From Thermoplasmata archaeon (GTDB taxonomy: Archaea > Thermoplasmatota > DTKX01 > JAHFTX01), in the NCBI GenBank assembly GCA_023265395.1, contig JAHFTX010000027.1, positions 1 to 41,941 on the forward strand: a stretch of 41,941 nt of DNA. The letters run 5' to 3'. The position numbers and the translations under genes are program-made. The notes under the pieces are model-generated. The model did no database searches and was not told where the DNA came from. It saw nothing but the letters and a program-made list of their open reading frames with translations. Below, piece after piece: positions 25,501 through 32,322 of the stretch (the first letter of the stretch is position 1; the number at the start of each line of letters is the position of its first letter).

Positions 25501-26251
25501 CCTGGGCGCCGGGAGCACGACCTGCCGGCTGCTCGACGCCGATGACCCGCTCGACCCCCACGCCACCGGACTGCGCTGGAACATCACCGCCATCGGCACC
25601 GTCCTCACCGTCGCGCTCTCCGTCGCCGTGTCCGCAGGCGCGCTGCCTTCCGGATCCGCCGTCGACGACCTGCGGCTGGCACGTCGCACCGCCGCCGGGA
25701 CATGGGAGGAGCTCGACACCACCCTCGTCCCCCCCAACCAGCTGCAGGCCAACGCCACCACGGTGGGGACCTTCGCCCTGCGGTGGCACACCGCCCAGGT
25801 GATCACGCCGCCCGACGTGACGGCACCGGTGGTGAGCGTGCGCAGCCACACCACGGACGGCCGTGTCGTGGCCGGCCCGGTGCTCTTCTATGGCGTCGTC
25901 ACCGACGATGTCGGCGTGACGCAGCTGTGGGTGCGTCTCGATGGTGCATCCTGGCAGCCGGTCCCGCCCCTGACCAACTGGAGCGTCGTGCTGTCGCTGG
26001 TGGCCGGCCCCCACGCCATCGAGTTCCGCGCCACCGATGCCGCGGGCAACCCCGCCACCGCCGCGCTCAACCTCACGGCCCTGCCCGCCGGGGGTGGCCA
26101 GGTCGGTGGCACCCCCTCGACGATCGTGCTCCTGCTCATCGGCGTCGTGGCGGTGCTCGCCGTCGCCGTCGTGGCGACCCTGCTGCCTCGGTCGGTGGCG
26201 AAACCTTCGCGACGCGTCGGTCGCGCTCGGCACGACGACTCCGAGGAGTAG
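22547..26251 (+). CDS. Exported Kelch-type beta-propeller protein with C-terminal membrane anchor
   Basis: 1,234 residues from ATG 22547. A basic n-region (RHRRG) and a leucine-rich helix form the signal peptide (1-35). Residues about 57-402 contain Kelch-like repeats with paired glycines (VAVIGGNDGVG, LVVLGGSAANG, VALVGGVGG, VVILGGTRG, VALVGGDDG, LLVAGGQDA, TLLVGGVGLG). These alternate with 'W-x-x-L-P-x-L-P' segments and make a beta-propeller. An Ig-like domain starts near 425 (VQVEVTDGAGEPLPAAQVV); the middle has no clear family, with later Ig-like segments around DATDDAGNVA-type ends. A helix near 1192-1210 and a basic tail ending DDSEE close it. The ATG at 22520 would add nine residues, but it overlaps the TATA-like element. 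It is probably a surface protein that works with the neighbouring RND exporter; this is inference. Confidence 0.85.
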   Translation: MVAPRHRRGWPPLLALLLALLLVLPTAAISPAGRALQPVPSAGVSLFSLPPLLQARVDHSLVELLNGTVAVIGGNDGVGVLDSVELLTPDASAWVGGPQLPQAAARSAATVLPNGTLVVLGGSAANGSATDAVFALDPGAWAWQSWPSLPENRTGAVATTLDNGSVALVGGVGGTTAAPQPLLTPILMGEPATGQWSAVGGATVPGAGGAVAAVVAQDQDGSLLPDHAGVVILGGTRGSAPFGVPTAVGVRVHPDALPQETLSMPAPRSGGVAVGLPNVVALVGGDDGTGPTDSVWSLPLDGGAWKVLPPLPQARRGMLGAILDHSHLLVAGGQDAQGNVVASGSLIDVLNSTVVAGPALPQAQAAAAQLLLANASTLLVGGVGLGALPTASVVLVEPSWHLPMVQVALTPLLLPIGAGATQQVQVEVTDGAGEPLPAAQVVAFFGAASDNGTTDPAGALILELMAPQLMGGTSEWVDLQVIVTSAGLRPAHLVLPLEVLPMVPPQAVPPPPPWTEARFLGVATEDTGLQGNRTERWTHSDVVDLPVGNGSCDAHLFNISSDEARLTVNHNSDPVETSVHTDQVETACPQQGTVPLRQRWQQVTIVTHGAGGDTTNTATLTESHEGWPSLNPVNLSMSGGLTELSTTATEHLLRQRTADGVLTEDTERWQWANDSVTIFGVEGLQHWLGERTVYHLTRSLDGITTEHWWYDPQLQLPLRRTIQEQDGTVLWEFSLVQLDDQVAPPPGSNGEPVVIQAVGTLPSLYEGTETPLRLQVRLADSPSQVVSDLLLNVTVSAGLSITPTPARTNVTGVVGLTLGADSPPGAGPFFVHVSVIPLQGYSGNLTLSVEVLIDSVPPQVGAPQIDAAREGVALHASIGASDAQTAVASVYLYHRVADDGSDFVRERMGSPDLLTYTGTIAADEVRPPALEVYFEATDDAGNVATLPPAGAAGPLLVSVTPAVTIPPECTLTSAAGHVVRTSVSFLGAGSTTCRLLDADDPLDPHATGLRWNITAIGTVLTVALSVAVSAGALPSGSAVDDLRLARRTAAGTWEELDTTLVPPNQLQANATTVGTFALRWHTAQVITPPDVTAPVVSVRSHTTDGRVVAGPVLFYGVVTDDVGVTQLWVRLDGASWQPVPPLTNWSVVLSLVAGPHAIEFRATDAAGNPATAALNLTALPAGGGQVGGTPSTIVLLLIGVVAVLAVAVVATLLPRSVAKPSRRVGRARHDDSEE

Positions 26252-26285
26252 GCCGGGGTCGCCCTCTCCTGGTGGGTCCACAAAC

Positions 26286-26293
26286 GTCAAGGC
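26286..26293 (+). promoter_or_regulatory. Possible TATA-like element for the TPR gene
   Basis: GTCAAGGC lies 32-39 nt before the ATG at 26325. It is similar in sequence to the other elements but about 8 nt further out, so this one is weaker. Confidence 0.3.
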
Positions 26294-26324
26294 TCCCGTC
26301 GAGGTCGCCCAGGGGGGCGCGACG

Positions 26325-27416
26325 ATGGACTCACAAGGCGCGCTCGACGACGCCGCCCTGCAGGGCGTCGGTGCCGAGGTCGCCGCGCAGCTGCGCAGCG
26401 GGGACCTCGCCGCTGCCGTCGGCGCCGCAGAGCGCGCCCGCGATTCCTATGGCGGTGCGTTGCGTCAGGCTCGCGGCAGCGGCGACGTCAACGGTCAGGT
26501 GATCGCGCACCAACGACTGGGTGACAGCCTCGTCCAGCAGGGGCTCTTCGCCCAAGCGGTCACCCACCTGCTCCAAGGGCTCAGCCTCGCCCGCACCCTT
26601 GTCGACCGCCGCCCCCTGGCGGACCTGCTCAACACCTTCAGCTACCTCCACTGGCGCAAGGGGGACCTGGCGATGGCGCTGGAGTACAACGACCAGCTCC
26701 AGACCCTCGCCGGGGAGCTGGGCGACCTGCGACGGGGTGCGGCGGCGCTGCTGATGGCCGGCAACATCTGCTACTCGCAAGGGGAGATGACCGCGGCCAT
26801 CGACAGCTATCGACAGGCCGAGGAGATCTTCGCCCGCCAGGGCGTCGAGGACCAGCGCCTGCGGGCGATCTCCAATCTCGCTGCGGCACACTTGGAGGTG
26901 GGCGACTATGCGCAGGCGGAGCGCGTCTCTGCCGCGGTCCTGGCAGCGGCACTGGCCCGTGGGGACGCGCTCAACGCCGCCTACGGTCGCATCAACCTCG
27001 CCAAGAGTCTGTGCCACCTGGGTCGTACGGATGAGGCGGTCGGTCTGTGCCTGCTGGCGCAACGGCACCTCGAGGGAGCCAACGACCTGCTGGGCCAGGT
27101 CGGCGTCCTGGAGGCGTTGGGCGAGGTCTACGCCGTCCAGGGCAAGCGGTTGGGTGCGTCGCTGCTCTTCGAGAAGGGGCTGCGCCTCGCCAAGGAGCTG
27201 GGTGAGGTGCGCAGCCAGGTGGCGCTGCACCGGCGGCTGGGGGAGATGGCTCAGGCTGGCGGCGCGCACCCGGTGGCACAGCAGCACTTCGCCGCTGCCC
27301 TTGCTGGCGCAGAGGAGCTGGGCCGCGCCGACCTCTGCGCCCAGCTGGGGGCGCGCCTGGCGGCGCTCGGGGCCGCGCCGCTGCCGCTGGGGCGCGCCGC
27401 GGGGAGCCAACGTTGA
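26325..27416 (+). CDS. TPR-repeat protein
   Basis: 363 residues without signal peptide or membrane helix. Helical-hairpin repeats of about 36-40 residues run through the protein, with the tetratricopeptide pattern of small residues at fixed positions. Examples are VIAHQRLGDSLVQQGLFAQAV, LNTFSYLHWRKGDLAMALEY, LLMAGNICYSQGEMTAAIDSY, ISNLAAAHLEVGDYAQAE, and GRINLAKSLCHLGRTDEAVG. TPR arrays bind peptides and scaffold complexes in the cytosol. The arrangement resembles the TPR sensor domains of bacterial regulators, but no effector domain is attached. It is followed 31 nt later by a BNR-propeller gene on the same strand, which has its own AT-rich element. Partner and function are unknown. Confidence 0.85.
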   Translation: MDSQGALDDAALQGVGAEVAAQLRSGDLAAAVGAAERARDSYGGALRQARGSGDVNGQVIAHQRLGDSLVQQGLFAQAVTHLLQGLSLARTLVDRRPLADLLNTFSYLHWRKGDLAMALEYNDQLQTLAGELGDLRRGAAALLMAGNICYSQGEMTAAIDSYRQAEEIFARQGVEDQRLRAISNLAAAHLEVGDYAQAERVSAAVLAAALARGDALNAAYGRINLAKSLCHLGRTDEAVGLCLLAQRHLEGANDLLGQVGVLEALGEVYAVQGKRLGASLLFEKGLRLAKELGEVRSQVALHRRLGEMAQAGGAHPVAQQHFAAALAGAEELGRADLCAQLGARLAALGAAPLPLGRAAGSQR

Positions 27417-27420
27417 AGCC
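27411..27420 (+). promoter_or_regulatory. Possible TATA-like element for the BNR-propeller gene
   Basis: CGTTGAAGCC lies 28-37 nt before the ATG at 27448 and overlaps the TPR gene's stop codon. Confidence 0.35.
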
Positions 27421-27447
27421 TCCGATGCGCCTGCTCGGCCGAGCACC

Positions 27448-28539
27448 ATGACGCCGCCGGTCGATCTGTTGGTAGGGACGAGCAACGGGGCCTTCCATCT
27501 GCGCGCCGATTCGCGGCGGCGCAGCTGGAAGCTGCGCGGACCGATGCTCCAGGGGTGGAAGGTGCTCCACATCAGCGCCGACACCCGCGGCCGCGGCACG
27601 ACCCTCTACGCGGGCATCGACCACACGGCCTTCGGCCCCACCATCATGCGCTCGAGCGATTGGGGTCGCACCTGGGCGCAGGTCGGAACCCCACCGCGCT
27701 TCGGCCGTGGCGCCCCAGGGACGCTCAAGGCCGTCTGGACGATCGTCCCGGGGCGAGCCAGCGAGCCGCAGACCCTCTTCGCCGGGGTCGCCGACGCGGC
27801 GCTCTTCCGCAGCACCGACCAGGGGCAGAGCTGGACCGAGCTCAAGGGGCTGCAGCGCCACCCCTCGCGGCCTGGGTGGTCCCCCGGCAACGGCGGCCTG
27901 TGCACCCACACGATCCTGCTCGACCCACGAGACCCCAAGCACCTGTCGGTGGGGATCAGTGCCGTCGGGTTCCTCGATAGCACCGATGGGGGCCGCACCT
28001 TCTCGATGCGCAACGAGGGCCTGCCGGCCGTCGTCGCCACCAAGGCGCATCCACAGGGCAGTTGCGTCCACACGGTGGTGGCCGATCCGACGAACAGCCG
28101 GAGGCTGTACATGCAGAACCACCAGGGGATGTTCCGCAGCCGCGACGGTGGCGAACGGTGGCGTCGCTGCGAGAGCGGGCTGCCCGGGCCGTTTGGTTTC
28201 CCGCTGGTGATGCACCCGCAGGACCCCCGGAGCCTCTATAGCGCGCCGCTGCAGGGGGACTACCACCGCTGCTTCCCCAAGGGCAGGATGCGGCTCTACC
28301 GCACCTCCGATGGCGGGACCAGCTGGAAGCCCATCGGCAAGGGATTGCCCGATCGCCACTTCTACGGCGGCGTCCTCCGCCATGCGCTGGCGGTCGACGG
28401 CTGCGACCCGGCGGGGGTCTACGTCGGCACCACCAATGGCCACCTCTTTGGGAGCGCTGACGAAGGGCGCACCTTCCGGCGCCTGCCGGGGGACTACAAC
28501 CGGATCATGAGCGTCCGCACGGTCCCGGTGTCGTCCTAG
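27448..28539 (+). CDS. BNR/sialidase-like beta-propeller protein
   Basis: 363 residues, with no signal peptide. It contains repeated Asp-box (BNR) signatures S-x-D-x-G-x-T-W or close variants: SSDWGRTWAQV, STDQGQSWTEL, STDGGRTFSM, SRDGGERWRRC, TSDGGTSWKPI and SADEGRTFRRL. Between them are blade strands such as TLFAGVADAALFRS and GVYVGTTNGHLFGS. This marks a six- or seven-bladed propeller of the exo-alpha-sialidase/VPS10/YCF48 type. The catalytic residues of true sialidases are not evident, so a binding or unknown enzymatic role is more likely, in the cytosol because it is not exported. It lies 14 nt upstream of a MoaD/ThiS-like gene, so the two are probably co-transcribed. Confidence 0.85.
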   Translation: MTPPVDLLVGTSNGAFHLRADSRRRSWKLRGPMLQGWKVLHISADTRGRGTTLYAGIDHTAFGPTIMRSSDWGRTWAQVGTPPRFGRGAPGTLKAVWTIVPGRASEPQTLFAGVADAALFRSTDQGQSWTELKGLQRHPSRPGWSPGNGGLCTHTILLDPRDPKHLSVGISAVGFLDSTDGGRTFSMRNEGLPAVVATKAHPQGSCVHTVVADPTNSRRLYMQNHQGMFRSRDGGERWRRCESGLPGPFGFPLVMHPQDPRSLYSAPLQGDYHRCFPKGRMRLYRTSDGGTSWKPIGKGLPDRHFYGGVLRHALAVDGCDPAGVYVGTTNGHLFGSADEGRTFRRLPGDYNRIMSVRTVPVSS

Positions 28540-28553
28540 GGGGCCGTGCGCCG

Positions 28554-28832
28554 ATGCCCTCGGTGACCGTCGAGGTCGCTTCGGTGCTCTCGGCCTTCAC
28601 CAATGACGTCACACGGTTGCGGGCGCAGGGCCAGACCGTTGGCGCGGCGCTCGAGGACCTGCTGCGACGCCACCCTGCACTGCGCCCGCGGCTCTTTGGC
28701 GACGACGGCACGCTGCGCGAACACGTGCTGATCTTCGTCAACGAGGAGCGGGTCGCCTACCGTGGCGGGGCTGGCCCCACCTTGGCACCGGGGGATCGCA
28801 TCCACGTGCTGCAGGCCGTCAGCGGCGGGTGA
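28554..28832 (+). CDS. MoaD/ThiS-family ubiquitin-like beta-grasp protein
   Basis: 92 residues, the usual size. The beta-grasp pattern is visible: an N-terminal strand VTVEVASVLSAFT, a helix TVGAALEDLLRRHPALRPRLF, then LREHVLIFVNEERVAY, LAPGDRIHVLQAVSGG. The last two residues are Gly-Gly, the end that an E1-like enzyme adenylates and thiocarboxylates. The 'V-x-V-N-x-x' and 'L-x-x-G-D-x-I-x-x-L-x-x-V-S-G-G' segments are typical. It may donate sulfur for molybdopterin, thiamine or tRNA, or act as a protein modifier (SAMP-like). No MoaE, ThiG or E1 gene is nearby. Instead it follows the BNR-propeller gene by 14 nt, which suggests a dedicated partner. Confidence 0.85.
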   Translation: MPSVTVEVASVLSAFTNDVTRLRAQGQTVGAALEDLLRRHPALRPRLFGDDGTLREHVLIFVNEERVAYRGGAGPTLAPGDRIHVLQAVSGG

Positions 28833-28833
28833 G

Positions 28834-29211
28834 TCAGGTCAGCAGCCGGGCGGCCTTGACCGGGTTGTCGGTGACCAACGCCAGCTCGACGGTGCCGCCC
28901 TTCTTGTCGACGGTGTAGACCACCTCGATGTTGACCCCGTGCTCGGCCAGCCGTGCGGCGAGGTCGGCCAGCGCCCCGGGGCGGTCGGGCAGCGACGCCG
29001 TCAACAGCTCCGTGCTGATGAAGTCGAAGTTCCCCCGCAGCGCCGCATAGGTGCGGCGGTTGTCGTCGGTGACGACGTAGACCTTGGTCCGGCCTTGTGC
29101 GGACCGCTCGGTCGAGAGGGCGCGGATGTTGATCCGGCGGAGGGCGAGCGACTGTGTCAGCCGGGCGAGCTCGCCGGGCTTGTCGCGCAACGTGACCTCG
29201 TACTGGCGCAT
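28834..29211 (-). CDS. Tandem ACT-domain protein
   Basis: 125 residues made of two ACT domains and nothing else. The first opens MRQYEVTLRDKPGELARLTQSL and the second SLPDRPGALADLAARLAEHG, both with the 'D-x-P-G-x-L' turn followed by a helix and then a strand. ACT domains bind amino acids or other small ligands and regulate enzymes by pairing. Freestanding double-ACT proteins are found in many archaea, often near amino-acid genes. Here it ends against the MoaD-like gene (one base between the two stops) and lies downstream of the aromatic-amine cluster, separated by a 140-nt gap with its own AT-rich element. Regulation of that cluster by an amino acid or aromatic ligand is an inference. Confidence 0.88.
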   Translation of the reverse strand: MRQYEVTLRDKPGELARLTQSLALRRINIRALSTERSAQGRTKVYVVTDDNRRTYAALRGNFDFISTELLTASLPDRPGALADLAARLAEHGVNIEVVYTVDKKGGTVELALVTDNPVKAARLLT

Positions 29212-29238
29212 GGATGGTCCCGCTCCCCCAGGGGCAGA

Positions 29239-29250
29239 GGGTAATAAGCC
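29239..29250 (-). promoter_or_regulatory. TATA-like element for the ACT-domain gene
   Basis: On the minus strand this reads GGCTTATTACCC, the most AT-rich stretch in the 29212-29352 gap, 28-39 nt before the ATG at 29211. Confidence 0.5.
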
Positions 29251-29352
29251 TTGCAGGCACGCCGCCGACGCAGGCAGAAGCCCTCGGTGCCCCGGGAATC
29301 CCCCAAACCCGGGCGCTCACGAGGCGATGCAGGGCCGTTTCGGTCCACGCCG

Positions 29353-30000
29353 CTACAGCCCCGGCAGTGCGTCGCCTCCCTCGCTCTGCACCAGCACCGC
29401 GCGCACCGGCGCGGCGTCGGCCCCCACCAATCGCAGGGGCAAGGCCGAGAGGGTGTAGAGTCCCGCGGGCACGTGGGCGAGCACCAGCCCCTCGAGGACG
29501 CACAGGTCGGCATCAGCGACCGCCTGGTGCGCCAGCAGCGCCGTGTCGTCGAAGGGGTCGATGCTGGGGGTGTCGATCCCCACGAGCAACCCACCGGCAT
29601 CGGCGATCGTTCGCACCGCCGAGGGCGAGAGGCTGTTGAAGTCGGTGGTGAACTCCTCAGGGTCGGGGAAGCTGTCGGTGCGCACGAGCACCCGCGGCGC
29701 CCGCAGCTGCGGCAGGTCCGACGCCTGCACGCGCGCGCCACGGGGCAGCGAGACGACGACGACCTGACAGGTCCCCAAATAGGCGTGCAGCGGGCGCGCA
29801 TCGATGGGCTGGCCCCCCCGCCGGTAGTGGCTGGGCGCATCGGCGTGGGCCCCGACATGCAGGGTCGTGTGCATCGCCGAGAGGGTGTAGGTGTGGCCCG
29901 CCTGCAGGTCGCGGCTGACCTCGCGGCGGAAGGGGACGTCGCCGGGCCACACGCCGATGCGCGATGAGACCGGCGGCGAGATGTCGAGGATCCGCACCAT
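29353..30000 (-). CDS. KynB-like cyclase-family hydrolase (arylformamidase-type)
   Basis: 215 residues. The opening LDISPPVSSRIGVWPGD and the metal-site block HVGAHADAPSHY (H48, H52, D54, H58) are those of the bacterial kynurenine formamidase/cyclase family. So are the later GIDTPSIDP and LEGLVLAHVPAGLYTLSALPL segments. KynB hydrolyses N-formylkynurenine to kynurenine and formate using a divalent metal. The sequence fits KynB better than the general cyclase group, but its position as last gene of a 2-aminophenol-type cluster leaves open another amide or lactam substrate. An SD sequence GGAGG (30008-30012) overlaps the stop of the upstream fusion gene and lies 7 nt before this ATG, so translation is probably coupled. 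Confidence 0.85.
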   Translation of the reverse strand: MVRILDISPPVSSRIGVWPGDVPFRREVSRDLQAGHTYTLSAMHTTLHVGAHADAPSHYRRGGQPIDARPLHAYLGTCQVVVVSLPRGARVQASDLPQLRAPRVLVRTDSFPDPEEFTTDFNSLSPSAVRTIADAGGLLVGIDTPSIDPFDDTALLAHQAVADADLCVLEGLVLAHVPAGLYTLSALPLRLVGADAAPVRAVLVQSEGGDALPGL

Positions 30001-30007
30001 CGGCTCG

Positions 30008-30012
30008 CCTCC
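30008..30012 (-). promoter_or_regulatory. Shine-Dalgarno for the KynB-like gene
   Basis: GGAGG on the minus strand, complementary to the 16S 3' end, with a 7-nt spacer to the ATG at 30000. It is an example of SD use inside operons, in contrast to leaderless first genes. Confidence 0.6.
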
Positions 30013-31430
30013 TAGACCGCCGAGGCGATGACCTTGAACTCGACGGCGATGGGGGTGGGCAGCGCCGAGACCTCCAACGTCGTCCGCGTCGCGTGGATGT
30101 CCTTGAAGTACTCGCTGTAGACGGCGTTGTAGGCGGCGAAGTCGCGCTCCATGTCGATCAGGAACGCGGTCACGTCGAGCACCTTCTCCAACGATGCGCC
30201 CGCGGCGTGCAGCACGGCCGTGACGTTCTCGATGACCGCGCGGGTCTGGGCCGCGGCGTCGTACTGCTGCGGTCGGCCCTGCGCATCGCGCACCGGACCA
30301 CCGGGGATCGCGTCGGTCCCCGGCTGACGGGGTCCGATGCCGCTGAGGTAGAGCAGGTCTCCGACCCGGCGCGCGTGGGGGTAGGCGCCCATCGGCGCGG
30401 GCGCGGTGGAGGTGGAGACCGTCGGCGAGGGTGCGCGCGGCGGCGCGATCAGCGGTGCCGCGGCAGGGGCAGGTGGCGCGGGCGCACCGCCCGAGAGGAC
30501 GCTCCGCTCTCCGCGGAACTGCTCGACGTCCTCCTCGTCGAACTCCTGCCCCGCCGCCGCGGTGGCCGTCGGGCGCAGCAGGGCGATCGCGCCGCCGGTG
30601 CCCCAGAGGGATTCGTAGCCGAGGAGCTCGCCCTGGTAGTTGTTGTGCTGGCCCATCGCCGCGGCGAGCCACCACAGTGCCTTGAGCCTCATGTCGCCGT
30701 TGGCTTGGGCCGTGAACTCCCGAGCGAGCTGGCAGACGTCCTCCAGTCGGCCCTTGCTCAGGATCTCGAGGAGCTTGCGGTTCCACTCGTCATCCTTGAG
30801 CGACGAGATCCGCTCCTTGGTCGGGTCGTAGGGTTCGACCAGGAGCCGATTGGAGAGCGCCGAGACGGCCACGGCGACGGCGCGCTTGCCGCTGTGGCGC
30901 AGCGCATCGGCGGCGGCCTTGCCCAGCACGATGGTCTCTGCGCGGTCGGCGTACATGTTGCACGAGACGACGCAGGCGGGGATGGCGTTGTCGGGGTCGA
31001 GCAGCTTCAGCGCGACGATGGTGCCGGTGTCGATGGGGAAGCCGTGGAACGAAACCGTGCGCGCGTGCAGCCCCCGGGCGGTGGCTGCCTGCTGGTAGGC
31101 TGCGGCGAAGGCAGCGTCCATGCGGAAGCTGTAGGGCAGGTCCCCCAGTGCATGCCACTCCTGGTCGACGTGGGTCCAGGTGGGCGCGGGGTCGGCCTGG
31201 ATCTGGTGGCCGATGACCGAGACCCACTGGGTGCTGTAGAGCAGCAACAGGTCGGGCGCCAGCGCGCGGATGCGTTCGCGCGCCTCTCCAAAGGCCGCGC
31301 GCAGCCGACCATACCCCACGTGGTGCTGCGGCACCAGCAGCGGGTGGGGCTGGCCGGGCACGAGCAGCCCGCCGATGACGCCGCCGCTCAGGGGCTCACC
31401 CCAGCGCCCGTGGCCCGCTGCGGGTCCCAC
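30012..31430 (-). CDS. Fusion of 2-aminophenol 1,6-dioxygenase alpha-like subunit with RidA-type 2-aminomuconate deaminase
   Basis: 472 residues. About 16-290 is a class III extradiol (LigB-fold) domain resembling AmnA: GGLLVPGQPHPLL, LLLLYSTQWVSVIG, the FPIDTGTIVALKLL block, and KDDEWNRKLLEIL. Like AmnA it lacks the full metal set and probably supports AmnB. A Pro/Ala-rich linker (about 308-345) leads to a RidA domain (about 345-472). This has GIGPRQPGTDAIPGG, the 2-aminomuconate deaminase signature, then DVTAFLIDMERDFAAYN and RTTLEVSALPTPIAVEFKV with the catalytic Arg. RidA-type AmnD/NbaF releases ammonia from 2-aminomuconate. The fusion joins ring cleavage to a later deamination. The start is uncertain: GTG 31430 overlaps amnB by 43 nt, while a CTG overlapping the amnB stop would remove that overlap. 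In bacteria the two parts are separate proteins. Confidence 0.88.
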   Translation of the reverse strand: MGPAAGHGRWGEPLSGGVIGGLLVPGQPHPLLVPQHHVGYGRLRAAFGEARERIRALAPDLLLLYSTQWVSVIGHQIQADPAPTWTHVDQEWHALGDLPYSFRMDAAFAAAYQQAATARGLHARTVSFHGFPIDTGTIVALKLLDPDNAIPACVVSCNMYADRAETIVLGKAAADALRHSGKRAVAVAVSALSNRLLVEPYDPTKERISSLKDDEWNRKLLEILSKGRLEDVCQLAREFTAQANGDMRLKALWWLAAAMGQHNNYQGELLGYESLWGTGGAIALLRPTATAAAGQEFDEEDVEQFRGERSVLSGGAPAPPAPAAAPLIAPPRAPSPTVSTSTAPAPMGAYPHARRVGDLLYLSGIGPRQPGTDAIPGGPVRDAQGRPQQYDAAAQTRAVIENVTAVLHAAGASLEKVLDVTAFLIDMERDFAAYNAVYSEYFKDIHATRTTLEVSALPTPIAVEFKVIASAV

Positions 31431-32305
31431 TCGACGATCGCGTTGCCCGTGCCGATGACGGTGCCATAGGCGTGCACCGCCGCGGGATAGGTGGGGAACT
31501 GCAGCGCCGAGAGCAGCCAGGTCAGGCAGCCGGCCTTGGCCTCGGAGACCGACTGCTCGATGAAGTCGGGCATCTCGTCGACCAGTTGGCGCGTCTTGCC
31601 CTCCTTCATCAGGCGCAGCACCCGCATGTCCCAGAGGTACTGGCCATGGTGGTAGATGTGCTCGAAGCTCATGTCCTCGGGCACCGGCGGCTCCTGGGTG
31701 AAGTGGCGGTGGCTGAGCGAGTTGGAGGCCAGCAGCACCGCCTTGCGGCCCGAGGCCTCGACCGCCTTGCGCGTGGCGCGCCCCAGCGCGATCATCTCGT
31801 CCTGGCCGTAGTCATCGCTGAAGTAGAAGAACGAGCCGCTGGAGGACATCCCCACGATCGGCTTGTCCCAGGCAGGATTGGTCAGGTGCGCCGAGGTGAT
31901 GGTGCCGTAGTCGACTCGGAAGTGGGGGTTGCGCATCATCGTCGCGAGCAGCCCCTCCTCCTGCGCCGCCGCGCAGATGGCCTCGGCCAGCGGGACGTCG
32001 ACCGTGATGTCGTAGTGATAGCGGAACAGGTTGGGGAAGACCGGGTCGACGCTCAAGCCTTGGAAGCGCGGCACGCCCAGCAGATGGGTGCCCACGACGG
32101 TGCGCCAATGGGGCGAGTGGACGATGATCACGTCGAAGGGGCGGGTGGCCAGGCTCTGGCGCACGCGCTCGTAGCCCCAGCGCAGCACCTCCCAGCCCCC
32201 TTCGGACCGCGGTTCGTTCTGCGGGGGGTTGTCGCCGTAGACGAGGTGGGGCGGGTGCGGTGCCAGTAGTCCTGCGACGATCCGTCCGTTGGCGCTGTCG
32301 GTCAT
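31388..32305 (-). CDS. amnB: 2-aminophenol 1,6-dioxygenase beta subunit (AmnB-like), catalytic
   Basis: 305 residues, the same length class as Pseudomonas/Comamonas AmnB, and very similar in its opening LLAPHPPHLVYGDNPPQNEP. H17 and H63 (VHSPHW) correspond to the two Fe(II)-binding histidines, and E255 (SEAKAG) to the glutamate ligand. MMRNPHFRVDYGTIT, LLASNSLSHRHF and AYGTVIGTGNAIVEWD are also characteristic. The enzyme cleaves the ring of 2-aminophenol next to the amino-bearing carbon with O2, giving 2-aminomuconic 6-semialdehyde. It is translated from ATG 32305 with SD GGAGGAA (32312-32318), 17 nt below the dehydrogenase gene. It overlaps the alpha-subunit fusion. A related substrate such as a substituted aminophenol cannot be excluded. 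Confidence 0.92.
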   Translation of the reverse strand: MTDSANGRIVAGLLAPHPPHLVYGDNPPQNEPRSEGGWEVLRWGYERVRQSLATRPFDVIIVHSPHWRTVVGTHLLGVPRFQGLSVDPVFPNLFRYHYDITVDVPLAEAICAAAQEEGLLATMMRNPHFRVDYGTITSAHLTNPAWDKPIVGMSSSGSFFYFSDDYGQDEMIALGRATRKAVEASGRKAVLLASNSLSHRHFTQEPPVPEDMSFEHIYHHGQYLWDMRVLRLMKEGKTRQLVDEMPDFIEQSVSEAKAGCLTWLLSALQFPTYPAAVHAYGTVIGTGNAIVEWDPQRATGAGVSP

Positions 32306-32311
32306 GGGTGG

Positions 32312-32318
32312 TTCCTCC
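32312..32318 (-). promoter_or_regulatory. Shine-Dalgarno for amnB
   Basis: GGAGGAA on the minus strand, in the 17-nt gap after the dehydrogenase gene; the GGAGG core is 8 nt from the ATG at 32305. Confidence 0.65.
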
Positions 32319-32322
32319 GTTG

